From GCA-2733415 sp964608925 (lineage in GTDB: Bacteria > Bacteroidota > Bacteroidia > Flavobacteriales > Flavobacteriaceae), in NCBI GenBank assembly GCA_964608925.1, contig CAZSQD010000099.1:1-8511 (forward strand): DNA of 8,511 bases. Direction: 5' to 3'. Position 1 is the first letter of the stretch. Every line of letters begins with the position of its first letter. The notes beneath the pieces were generated by a model that ran no database searches, had not been told where the DNA came from, and saw nothing but the letters and a program-made list of their open reading frames with translations. The translations under genes and the position numbers were made by a program. Positions 1 to 6,999 of this stretch are shown piece by piece.

Positions 1-1034
1 CTGTATACCGGAAAGTGATCGCTATAACCACCTGTAAAAGTAGCTCCTACAAAACTACGGTATGGGTATCCTTTATAACGTCCTTTTTTATTTACCATAT
101 AAGCAGGGTTAAAAACGCCTGTTTTATACAATTTAAAAGTATTGTAATCTTTATCTAAAAAAGGTTTGGTATACATGAGTTGATCAAAAATATTCAACGC
201 ATCGCGGTAAGCCAATGTTCCCATTCCTTTTTTCATCATGCGCATCATTGGATTAAAAATTCCTTTTATCTCAACATCCTCTTTATTTATTTGTGCTTGT
301 AATACTTTTTTTACACTTTCATTAAAAGGGTCATCATTCATATCGCCCATAATAATAATTTTTGCGTACGGGTCAATAGTTTGTAAAGAATCTACAATGC
401 TTTTACATAATTTTGCAGCAGCAACACGTTTGGGTCTACTACGGGCTTCACCACCTCTACGTGACGGCCAATGATTGACAATAAAATGCATCAATTCTCC
501 TTCTAATTTACCAGTAACCAATAATTGATCACGAGTATAAATACGTTTGGTTGGATCATTATTATCATAAATTACCAATTCATGTTTACTGAAGTTTAAA
601 GGTTTAAATAATTTTTTTTGATATAAAAAAGCAACATCTATACTACGTACATCTGGCGAATCAAAATGAATAATATCATAATCTTTTTTACGCAATTGTG
701 GGTCGTTTATCAAGTCATGTAAAACGTCTTTATTTTCTATTTCACAAACACCAATAACAGCAGGCATGTTTTTATTGAATTTTGGGTTTACACCAATTCT
801 AGAAATTACTTTTGCCATGTTGGCAATTTTTTTAGGGTATACAATACCTCTTTCTTTTGGACTCATATCCATAATCGGACTTTTCTCATCCAATTTATTA
901 GGATCATTTATGGTGTCAAAAAGATTTTCTAAATTGTAAAATGCTACAGTATTAATTTTGTAACGTTTTTTTTGTTGTGCAGTTGCACTCATTCCTACTA
1001 TTAAAAAAAGCAGGATAAATTGTTTTAAGTTCAT
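1..1034 (-). CDS. Secreted endonuclease/exonuclease/phosphatase (EEP) family hydrolase, 3' end cut by window edge
   Basis: A frame of 344 codons runs without a stop from an ATG at 1034-1032 to the window start. Seen: an N-terminal signal peptide (two-residue-spaced Lys, hydrophobic core FILLFLIVG, likely cleavage after SATA at residue 19, before QQ). The EEP landmarks follow in order: YNLENLFD (residues 33-40), GVCEIEN with the metal-binding Glu (about 98), VNHWPSRRGG (186-195), MGDMNDDP with the catalytic Asp/Asn (D231, N233) and GYSDHFPV with the catalytic Asp-His (D339-H340). The SDH motif normally lies near the C-terminus, so only a short tail should be missing. The family uses Mg2+ to cleave phosphodiester or phosphate-ester bonds; members include DNases, sphingomyelinases and inositol phosphatases, so the substrate is not fixed by motif. 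With a signal peptide and no lipobox it should act in the periplasm or outside the cell. It is divergent from the TonB-dependent receptor, which suggests it digests material that the receptor takes up (inference). Confidence 0.9.
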   Translation of the reverse strand, partial: MNLKQFILLFLIVGMSATAQQKKRYKINTVAFYNLENLFDTINDPNKLDEKSPIMDMSPKERGIVYPKKIANMAKVISRIGVNPKFNKNMPAVIGVCEIENKDVLHDLINDPQLRKKDYDIIHFDSPDVRSIDVAFLYQKKLFKPLNFSKHELVIYDNNDPTKRIYTRDQLLVTGKLEGELMHFIVNHWPSRRGGEARSRPKRVAAAKLCKSIVDSLQTIDPYAKIIIMGDMNDDPFNESVKKVLQAQINKEDVEIKGIFNPMMRMMKKGMGTLAYRDALNIFDQLMYTKPFLDKDYNTFKLYKTGVFNPAYMVNKKGRYKGYPYRSFVGATFTGGYSDHFPVY

Positions 1035-1151
1035 TGTTGTGAGTTTATTAATCATATTAAACCATTTTTATTTTAAGCTTCTTAATACCAAAAGATTATG
1101 ATACCATTATAGATATCTCAAAATTTAAGCCAAAAATTACAAAATAAAAAA

Positions 1152-1159
1152 CAAAGGTA
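1152..1159 (-). promoter_or_regulatory. Putative Bacteroidota -7 promoter element for the EEP hydrolase
   Basis: Read on the minus strand the bases are TACCTTTG, an exact match to the Bacteroidota -7 consensus TAnnTTTG. It would start transcription near 1145 and leave a leader of about 110 nt before the ATG at 1034. No clear TTG/TTTG -33 element is seen at the expected distance, so the call rests on one box and on its position in a divergent intergenic region. Confidence 0.5.
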
Positions 1160-1179
1160 ATTATTTATTATGAATTATG

Positions 1180-1187
1180 TATATTTG
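1180..1187 (+). promoter_or_regulatory. Putative Bacteroidota -7 promoter element for the receptor-lipoprotein operon
   Basis: The bases are TATATTTG, an exact match to TAnnTTTG. Transcription would begin around 1193, giving a leader of about 54 nt that is very A/T-rich and has no Shine-Dalgarno site, as is usual in this phylum. A good -33 TTG is not visible 17-23 bp upstream. The box is back to back with the minus-strand box at 1152-1159, with 20 bp between them. Confidence 0.55.
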
Positions 1188-1246
1188 CACCGAAGAATCA
1201 GTGAACTTCAAATTAATTTAAAAAATTATTAATCAGTAAATTACTT

Positions 1247-4021
1247 ATGAAAAAAACAATTTTGACAGTATTGTTCGGGTTGGCAACATTATTTGCTATG
1301 CAAGCACAGCAAACCGTTGTTAAAGGTCAAGTTATTGACGGCGATACTACAGATCCATTACCTAATGTATCAGTATCTATTAAAGGAACAGCTTTATCTC
1401 AAACAACAGGAGATTTAGGTGTTTTTAACTTTGATAGCGGCTTACCATTAGGAGAGCAAACGCTAGTAGTAACAAAAGAAGGTTATCTTTCTAAAGACTA
1501 CACTATTATTATTGCAGCAGGAAAAACAGTAGATATTTCTACGTTAATTTTAACGGAAGATTTAGGTGAAGGTGAAGATTTTTCTATCTCATTAACCGAT
1601 GACGAGTTAGATAATGACGAGAGTGTATCTTCTAATACATCAGGTATTTTACAATCTTCTAAAGATGTATTTGCAAGAGCTGCAGCGTATGAGTTTAGTG
1701 CTACTTATTTTAAAGTAAGAGGTTTAGATTCAGAAAACGGTACGATGTTATTAAACGGTATTCGTATGAACAAAATTTTTAACGGTCGTCCACAATGGAG
1801 TGATTGGGGAGGTATTAATGATGTAATGCGTAACCAAGATTTTGTAAGTGGCTCAAAAGCTAATGATTATGCTTTTGGTAATGTTGGTGGTACAACTAAT
1901 GTAAATTTAAGAGCATCACAATACCGTAAAGGTACACGTTTGTCTTATGCGTCATCAAATAGAAGTTATACCAACCGTATTATGGCAACACATTCTTCTG
2001 GTTTATTAGAAAATGGGTGGTCTTATACCATTACAGCAGGAAGACGTTGGGCAGAAGAAGGATATAATGACGGTAGTGTTTATGATGCCAATTCTATGTT
2101 TGCTTCTATTGAAAAGAAAATTAACGACAAACACGGTATTAACTTTACGTCTATTTACACGCCAAACCGTAGAGGTAAATCGGCAGGTATGACCCAAGAA
2201 GTTTTTGATTTAAAAGGAAATCAATACAACTCATATTGGGGATATCAAGATGGAGAAAAAAGAAATTCTCGTATTAAAGAAGTAGACGAACCAATTTTAA
2301 TGTTAAACCATTATTGGACAATTTCTGATAAAACTACACTAAATACTAATGTAGCGTATCAATTTGGACATATTGGTAATAGCCGTATTGATTATAATGC
2401 AGGTAATCCAGATCCTACCTATTATAAAAAACTACCAAGCTATGCATTACGTTATGATACTAGTAATACTAGTTTAGCGAATGCTTATATATTAGAGCAA
2501 AATTTTTCAAATGACGGTCAAATTAATTGGAATAATATGTACGATGCGAATATTTCTAACTCTACCCTTGATGCATTTGTATTGTATGAAGACAGAAATG
2601 ATGACAAACAATGGAACTTCAATACCATTTTTAATACCGAAATTAATGAGAATATATCTTTAGATGCAGCCATTAACTATACTACTTTAGAATCTCATAA
2701 TTATGCAAAAGTATTGGATTTACTAGGCGGAGTTAATTATTCTGATAGAGATAAGTTTTTATTAACAGATAGCAATGTATTAAACCCAAATAGAAAAGTT
2801 ACGGAAGGAGATACTTTTAAGTACAACTACAATTATTTATCTACAAGTTATGATGCTTTTGCACAAGGGCAGTTTAAATACAATAAAGTAGATTTTTACT
2901 TAGGTGGTCAATATGGTAATACTACTTATCAAAGAGAAGGATTATACCAAAACGGAAATTTTATAAATAACTCTTTAGGAAAAGGTGAGAAATTAGATTT
3001 TACTAAATTGGGAGCTAAAGCAGGGGTAACGTATAAAATTTCAGGTAAACATTTAATTGATGTAAATGGAGCATACATTCAAGATGCACCAACTATTAGA
3101 AATAGTTTTTCTAACTCACGAGAAAATCATAATATAGTTAATAATTTAAAAGAAGTAACCACAACAGCTGTTGATGCCAGTTATATTTTTAGATCAGGTA
3201 TCTTAAAATCTCGTTTAACAGGGTATTATGCTACCATAGAAGACGCTACTGAAGTGGCATTCTTTTATACTGATGGTATTGCAGGAGTTGCTCAAACTGG
3301 CTCAAAATCAAGTTTTATTCAAGAAGCTCTAGATGGTATAGATAAACAAAATATGGGAATTGAATTTGGGATAGAAGCACAGGTAACACCAACTATAAAA
3401 TTAAAAGGAGCTTTAGCTTTTGGAGAGTCTGTTTATACCAGTAACCCTAATGTAATCTTAACAGGTGTGGGCTTAGATAATGACGGAATAACAACTACAG
3501 GAAATGATGGTTTTAAAAATTATGGAGAATCTGCTTTAAAAAATTATAATGTTGCAGGTGGTCCTCAACGTGCTGCAAGTGTAGGGTTTGAATATAGAGA
3601 TCCAAAATACTGGTGGTTTGGTGCTACAGTAAATTTCTTTTCACATGCTTATGTTGATGTAGGAGCAGTGTCAAGAACTAAATTCTTTACTTTAGACCCT
3701 ATAGATGAACTTCCATTAATAAATTATAACCCAGAAATAGCTAAAACATTATTAAAACAAGAAAAATTTGATGATTATATGTTAGTTAATTTAGTAGGTG
3801 GTAAATCTTGGAAAATTGGTAATAAATATGTTGGTTTCTTTGCAAGTGTAGCTAATGTTTTGGGTGAAACGTATAAAACAGGAGGTTATGAACAAAGTAG
3901 AAATGGTAATTATTCGGAGTTATTAGAAGATAGTAATAGACCAGGAGGTAAGTTATTTGGCTCTAAATATTGGTTTGGTAGAGGTACAACCTATTACATG
4001 AACGTATATTTCCGTTTCTAA
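1247..4021 (+). CDS. TonB-dependent outer-membrane receptor with carboxypeptidase-regulatory-like N-terminal domain
   Basis: Seen, in order: a signal peptide (KK, hydrophobic core, likely cleavage after AMQA at residue 20, before QQ); a CarboxypepD_reg-like beta-sandwich domain at about 25-103 (VVKGQVIDGD...PLPNVSVSIKGT...KEGY); an acidic linker at about 104-130 rich in Asp/Glu; a plug domain at about 135-225 with DVFARAAAYEFSATYFKVRG, NGIRMN, GRPQWSDWGG and FGNVGGTT; then a long beta-barrel ending in YYMNVYFRF, with the C-terminal Phe used by the outer-membrane assembly machinery. The 924-residue length fits a SusC-type or large receptor. The family imports bulky ligands across the outer membrane using TonB-ExbBD energy. 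The ligand cannot be read from the sequence. It is the first gene of an operon with the lipoprotein 99 bp downstream; no promoter-like box or strong terminator is seen between them. The ATG is chosen because it gives a complete signal peptide. Confidence 0.93.
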   Translation: MKKTILTVLFGLATLFAMQAQQTVVKGQVIDGDTTDPLPNVSVSIKGTALSQTTGDLGVFNFDSGLPLGEQTLVVTKEGYLSKDYTIIIAAGKTVDISTLILTEDLGEGEDFSISLTDDELDNDESVSSNTSGILQSSKDVFARAAAYEFSATYFKVRGLDSENGTMLLNGIRMNKIFNGRPQWSDWGGINDVMRNQDFVSGSKANDYAFGNVGGTTNVNLRASQYRKGTRLSYASSNRSYTNRIMATHSSGLLENGWSYTITAGRRWAEEGYNDGSVYDANSMFASIEKKINDKHGINFTSIYTPNRRGKSAGMTQEVFDLKGNQYNSYWGYQDGEKRNSRIKEVDEPILMLNHYWTISDKTTLNTNVAYQFGHIGNSRIDYNAGNPDPTYYKKLPSYALRYDTSNTSLANAYILEQNFSNDGQINWNNMYDANISNSTLDAFVLYEDRNDDKQWNFNTIFNTEINENISLDAAINYTTLESHNYAKVLDLLGGVNYSDRDKFLLTDSNVLNPNRKVTEGDTFKYNYNYLSTSYDAFAQGQFKYNKVDFYLGGQYGNTTYQREGLYQNGNFINNSLGKGEKLDFTKLGAKAGVTYKISGKHLIDVNGAYIQDAPTIRNSFSNSRENHNIVNNLKEVTTTAVDASYIFRSGILKSRLTGYYATIEDATEVAFFYTDGIAGVAQTGSKSSFIQEALDGIDKQNMGIEFGIEAQVTPTIKLKGALAFGESVYTSNPNVILTGVGLDNDGITTTGNDGFKNYGESALKNYNVAGGPQRAASVGFEYRDPKYWWFGATVNFFSHAYVDVGAVSRTKFFTLDPIDELPLINYNPEIAKTLLKQEKFDDYMLVNLVGGKSWKIGNKYVGFFASVANVLGETYKTGGYEQSRNGNYSELLEDSNRPGGKLFGSKYWFGRGTTYYMNVYFRF

Positions 4022-4071
4022 TCCTTAACGAATAGATTCTTAAAAAAAATAAAGTTAGAAATTAAAGCAAT

Positions 4072-4091
4072 GATGAAACAAATGTTTCGTC
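4072..4091 (+). promoter_or_regulatory. Small hairpin between receptor and lipoprotein genes
   Basis: GATGAAAC (4072-4079) pairs with GTTTCGTC (4084-4091) around an AAAT loop, with one G-T wobble; the inner GAAAC/GTTTC is a perfect match. A U-rich but interrupted stretch (TTATTATAT) follows. It is too weak for a confident terminator. It could be a partial attenuator or an RNA-stability element that sets the receptor:lipoprotein ratio, or chance in AT-rich DNA. Confidence 0.25.
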
Positions 4092-4120
4092 TTATTATAT
4101 AACATTAAAAATTAAGTAAA

Positions 4121-5512
4121 ATGAAAACAATATTTAAAGTAATAGCAGTAGTTCTTTTTATAGGAACATTTACAGCATGTGTACATGATGATGATTATTC
4201 AGTACCAACAAATTTAGGAGCGACAGAAAATGCTAATTTAACAACTCTTTTAGCAAACGCTACAGAGTTAACTATCCAACAAGTAAAAGATCAATTTGTG
4301 TCAGGTACTGTAACACAAATCACATCTGATGTGTATGTAAAAGGGTATGTAACATCTTCTGATGAGTCAGGAAATTTTTATAAAGAATTTTTTATGCAAG
4401 ATAGTCCAACTAACCCAACAGCAGCTATAAAAGTTGTAGTTGACGCATCGGATTTATTTGCAAAATATAATTTTGGTAGAGAGGTATATATCAATTTAAA
4501 AGATATGTATGTAGGAGAAACACGCTCTGGTGATGGTGTGATTGCAATTGGTGAGTTACCAAATGCAGATGGAGATGAAGTTGAAGCATTTAGATCAAAT
4601 GTGGCAGCAGTTAAAATTTTAAGATCAAATGTAACGGAGGTAATAGTACCTTTAGATTTAGCGTTACAACAAATTGGAGCAGGAAATATAGGTATGTTTG
4701 TAAAATCAGAAGCACAATTTCCTACCAACTTAGCAACAGCGTTATTTGTAAATGCCAATGATAGCTATGATACTCCAAGAGCATTAGAGTATTGTGATGG
4801 TTTTGGATATGTAAATTTCACATTAGAAACAAGTACATTTGCAAACTTTAAAAACATCCCATTACCAACAGGTTCTGGTACAATAGCAGGAGTTATTAAT
4901 AACAATTATAATGGTAGTTATATGGTAATGGTGCTAAATAATGTGGCAGATGTACAAATGGATAATACAAGATGTACTCCTTTAGATATTAATGACTTCA
5001 ATCCTGTTTTAGAAGAAGACTTTAATACCGCAACAAACAATACAAACTTAAACATCACAGGTTGGACAAACTTTGCAGAAGCAGGTGGTAGAGTATGGAG
5101 AGAAAAAACATATAGTGGCAATGGGTTTACAGAGTTTAGTGCTTATAACTCAGGTGATGCAAGTAACATTGCTTGGTTAGTTTCTCCTGTGATGGATATG
5201 GATGCTCAAACTACAGAATTATTAAGTTTTACAACCGCAAAACATCACTTAGATTCTGCTTTAAATACATTAGAAGTATTTGTATCTACAGATTATGATG
5301 GAACAAATGTTTTAGCCGCAACATGGATACCCGTTTCAGCTAATTTAGCATCTATAAGTAGTTCAAACTATACTTGGATTAATTCTGGTTCAGTAGATTT
5401 ATCAAGCTATACAGGTAATTTATATGTGGCATTTAAATATACAGGTTCAGGTACAGATAATACACTTGATGGTGCGTTTAGATTAGATGATTTTTCTGTA
5501 ATGGGAATATAA
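4121..5512 (+). CDS. Surface lipoprotein with DUF5689-like region and C-terminal choice-of-anchor J-like domain
   Basis: Seen: a lipoprotein signal peptide with lipobox FTAC (acylated Cys20), followed at once by VHDDDYSVP. An acidic cluster right after the Cys is the known export signal that sends Bacteroidota lipoproteins to the cell surface. Residues about 38-285 (TTLLANATELTIQQVKDQF; VYVKGYVTSSDESGNFYKE; FMQDSPTNPTAAIKV; KDMYVGE) match my memory of DUF5689, a Bacteroidota region with an OB-fold-like first part. Residues about 296-463 (LEEDFNTATNN, GWTNFAEAG, AWLVSPVMDMD, LSFTTAKHH, LYVAFKYTGSG, FRLDDFSVMGI) look like a choice-of-anchor J jelly-roll domain, often a carbohydrate- or ligand-binding module. 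There is no SusD-type TPR helix content and no type IX secretion tail. Its place directly after the receptor suggests a ligand-capturing lid or accessory partner (inference). Domain names are from memory, not a search. Confidence 0.85.
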   Translation: MKTIFKVIAVVLFIGTFTACVHDDDYSVPTNLGATENANLTTLLANATELTIQQVKDQFVSGTVTQITSDVYVKGYVTSSDESGNFYKEFFMQDSPTNPTAAIKVVVDASDLFAKYNFGREVYINLKDMYVGETRSGDGVIAIGELPNADGDEVEAFRSNVAAVKILRSNVTEVIVPLDLALQQIGAGNIGMFVKSEAQFPTNLATALFVNANDSYDTPRALEYCDGFGYVNFTLETSTFANFKNIPLPTGSGTIAGVINNNYNGSYMVMVLNNVADVQMDNTRCTPLDINDFNPVLEEDFNTATNNTNLNITGWTNFAEAGGRVWREKTYSGNGFTEFSAYNSGDASNIAWLVSPVMDMDAQTTELLSFTTAKHHLDSALNTLEVFVSTDYDGTNVLAATWIPVSANLASISSSNYTWINSGSVDLSSYTGNLYVAFKYTGSGTDNTLDGAFRLDDFSVMGI

Positions 5513-5540
5513 TATTATTTAAAACACAAATTATTTAAAA

Positions 5541-5571
5541 AATGCCTTCTTTAATGAGAAGGCATTTTTTT
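5541..5571 (+). terminator. Intrinsic terminator of the receptor-lipoprotein operon
   Basis: A perfect 10-bp stem, AATGCCTTCT (5541-5550) with AGAAGGCATT (5557-5566), closes a six-base loop TTAATG. The descending arm runs directly into a seven-T tract (5565-5571). Flanking A residues upstream can pair with the Ts and lengthen the stem. It lies 28 bp after the lipoprotein stop codon and separates this operon from scoB. Confidence 0.9.
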
Positions 5572-5594
5572 ATGGCTATCCCCAAAAAAATGAT

Positions 5595-5602
5595 TAGCTT
5601 TA
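5595..5602 (+). promoter_or_regulatory. Possible -7 element for the scoB unit
   Basis: TAGCTTTA differs by one base (final A for G) from TAnnTTTG and lies 25 bp before the scoB ATG, after the upstream terminator. No convincing -33 TTG precedes it. A promoter must exist close by if the terminator is efficient, and this is the best candidate in the 56 bp available. Confidence 0.3.
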
Positions 5603-5627
5603 CATCATAGCTTAAAAACAACTCAAA

Positions 5628-6281
5628 ATGTTAGATAAAAACGGTATAGCACAGCGTATTGCACAAGAATTACAAGACAAATATTATGTAAATTTAGGTA
5701 TTGGAATACCTACTCTAGTAGCCAATTATATACCACAAGGTATTGAAGTGGAGTTTCAAAGTGAAAACGGTGTATTAGGGATGGGGCCTTTTCCTTTTGA
5801 AGGTGAAGAAGATGCGGATATTATTAATGCAGGTAAACAAACCATAACTACTTTAAAAGGTGCAAGTTTTTTTGATTCGGTAACCAGTTTTGCTATGATA
5901 CGTGGTAAACATGTTGATTTAACCATTTTAGGCGCCATGGAAGTGTCTGAAAACGGTGATATTGCCAATTGGAAAATACCAGGTAAAATGGTAAAAGGTA
6001 TGGGTGGTGCAATGGATTTAGTAGCCTCTGCTGAGAATATTATTGTAGCTATGATGCATACCAACCGTAAGGGCGAATCAAAACTATTAAAAAAATGTTC
6101 ACTACCATTAACTGGAGTTGGTTGTGTGAAAAAAATAGTAACCAATTTAGCGGTTTTAGAAGTAACTGATAAAGGTTTTAAGCTATTAGAACGCGCTCCA
6201 GGAGTATCCGTTGAAGAAATTAAAAACGCTACTGAAGGAACTTTAATTATTGAAGGTGATATCCCAGAAATGAAATTGTAA
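5628..6281 (+). CDS. scoB: 3-oxoacid (succinyl-CoA:acetoacetate-type) CoA-transferase, subunit B
   Basis: The 217-residue length is normal for the B subunit of a family I CoA-transferase. Seen: NLGIGIPTLVANYIP (residues 22-36) with the GxGxP turn; FQSENGVLGMGPFP (43-56), where Glu46 of the SENG motif is the catalytic Glu that forms the glutamyl-CoA thioester; the DIINAGKQTIT segment; GAMEVSENGDIANWKIPGK (102-120); the glycine loop MVKGMGGAMDL (121-131); and LPLTGVGCVKKIVTNLAVLEV (159-179). With its A subunit the enzyme moves CoA between succinyl-CoA and a 3-oxoacid such as acetoacetate, in the cytoplasm, for ketone-body or amino-acid breakdown. The exact acyl substrate cannot be fixed. No subunit A gene lies next to it, which is unusual, since A and B are mostly adjacent. 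The next gene starts 2 bp after its stop, so both are probably cotranscribed and translationally coupled. Confidence 0.93.
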   Translation: MLDKNGIAQRIAQELQDKYYVNLGIGIPTLVANYIPQGIEVEFQSENGVLGMGPFPFEGEEDADIINAGKQTITTLKGASFFDSVTSFAMIRGKHVDLTILGAMEVSENGDIANWKIPGKMVKGMGGAMDLVASAENIIVAMMHTNRKGESKLLKKCSLPLTGVGCVKKIVTNLAVLEVTDKGFKLLERAPGVSVEEIKNATEGTLIIEGDIPEMKL

Positions 6282-6283
6282 AT

Positions 6284-6931
6284 ATGCAAATCAAAACCCT
6301 TACAGGAAATTTAGTCCCGTATAACTATCAAGAAAATAGAGATTACACAACTGTGAGTGATCGGTTTTTAAAAAATACATTGGTTGCTCTTGATTTTATG
6401 GTAAAACACAGCTTATTAACCATTACATATCAAGATGAAGGCGAATTAAAAAAAGTAGATGTTATAGATACATTATTAGCAGATACCGTAAATTCAATTA
6501 TCATTGTATTTGCTACAAAAAACACCTATAGCCCTTCATTAAACCGAGTTACATTTTATGATACACATGGGGTGTCATTTAGAAAAAACCACAAAAAACA
6601 ATGGTTTAAACGCAATAGAGGGTACAACTCTCCAATTGCACTATTTTCTCATGAATTGATTCATTGTTATAATGAATTACATGAAACGGAAGATTATCAC
6701 CATAGAAAACAGGATCATTCTTCTAGAGGAAAAAAAATAGACCATGATGGTCATGATTTATCCTTCCCAAACGCCGAAGAGGTTTTTGTAATTAAAATGA
6801 CCAATCAAATTGCAAAACGATTAGAAGAAGATAAACGCTCCAATTACGGACGAGGTTATTACCCAACCGTTGGTGTATTATCTACCAAAAAGAAAACATT
6901 ATTCAATAAATTTTCGAATAAAAGAAGATGA
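6284..6931 (+). CDS. Putative zinc metallopeptidase, M91 (NleD-like) family
   Basis: A 215-residue soluble protein with no signal peptide or membrane segment. Seen: an HExxH zinc-protease site, HELIH (residues 123-127), preceded by NSPIALFS. A His-rich charged stretch follows (about 133-158, with H133, H139, H140, H145, H154, H157). Then comes FPNAEEVFVIKMTNQIAKRL (161-180), which offers a third-ligand acid (E165/E166) and the conserved-looking N...I. This order (SPxxxLxHELIH, variable His-rich gap, EE...TNxIA) resembles peptidase family M91, whose known member NleD is a type III effector that cuts host kinases. Homologues in environmental bacteria are mostly uncharacterised. The C-terminus is strongly basic (KKK, NKRR). 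The substrate is unknown; a toxin, a housekeeping protease or a regulatory role are all open. The ATG lies 2 bp after the scoB stop, which supports coupling and this start. The family call is from motifs alone; the metalloprotease fold is more secure than M91. Confidence 0.7.
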   Translation: MQIKTLTGNLVPYNYQENRDYTTVSDRFLKNTLVALDFMVKHSLLTITYQDEGELKKVDVIDTLLADTVNSIIIVFATKNTYSPSLNRVTFYDTHGVSFRKNHKKQWFKRNRGYNSPIALFSHELIHCYNELHETEDYHHRKQDHSSRGKKIDHDGHDLSFPNAEEVFVIKMTNQIAKRLEEDKRSNYGRGYYPTVGVLSTKKKTLFNKFSNKRR

Positions 6932-6944
6932 TTTTTTTAAGCAG

Positions 6945-6999
6945 AATACGTAAAAACACCTCACAGGTTTTAAAAACCTGTGAGGTGTTTTTACGTATT
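6945..6999. terminator. 55-bp perfect palindrome, bidirectional terminator and possible dispersed repeat
   Basis: Bases 6945-6971 and 6973-6999 are exact reverse complements (27 bp each) around a single central A at 6972. The core stem CACCTCACAGG / CCTGTGAGGTG is flanked by A5 on the left (6952-6956) and T5 on the right (6988-6992), so either strand gives a GC-rich hairpin followed by a U-tract. It sits between the convergent M91-like gene (stop 13 bp before) and the methyltransferase gene (stop 170 bp after) and should end transcripts from both sides. Arms this long and perfect are more than a terminator needs, hence the suspicion of a repeated or mobile palindromic unit. Confidence 0.8.

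Noticed and set aside
238..474. Plus-strand open frame of 78 codons
   Set aside because: It lies fully inside the minus-strand EEP hydrolase gene, whose translation carries the family motifs; the plus-strand product has no recognisable features.
2006..2197. Minus-strand open frame inside the receptor gene
   Set aside because: Antisense shadow of the beta-barrel coding region, with no promoter or family likeness.
4378..4758. Minus-strand open frame of 126 codons in the lipoprotein gene
   Set aside because: Antisense to a clearly coding region with lipobox and domains; the composition is that of a shadow frame.
4918..5121. Minus-strand open frame of 67 codons in the lipoprotein gene
   Set aside because: Antisense shadow; no start context or likeness to a known family.
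5756..6289. Minus-strand open frame of 177 codons opposite scoB
   Set aside because: scoB on the plus strand has catalytic motifs and normal length; the antisense frame is long only because stop codons are rare opposite A/T-ending codons.
6945..6999. Palindrome as a CRISPR repeat or insertion-sequence terminal repeat
   Set aside because: There is one copy, no spacers, no second repeat and no transposase or integrase gene in the window.
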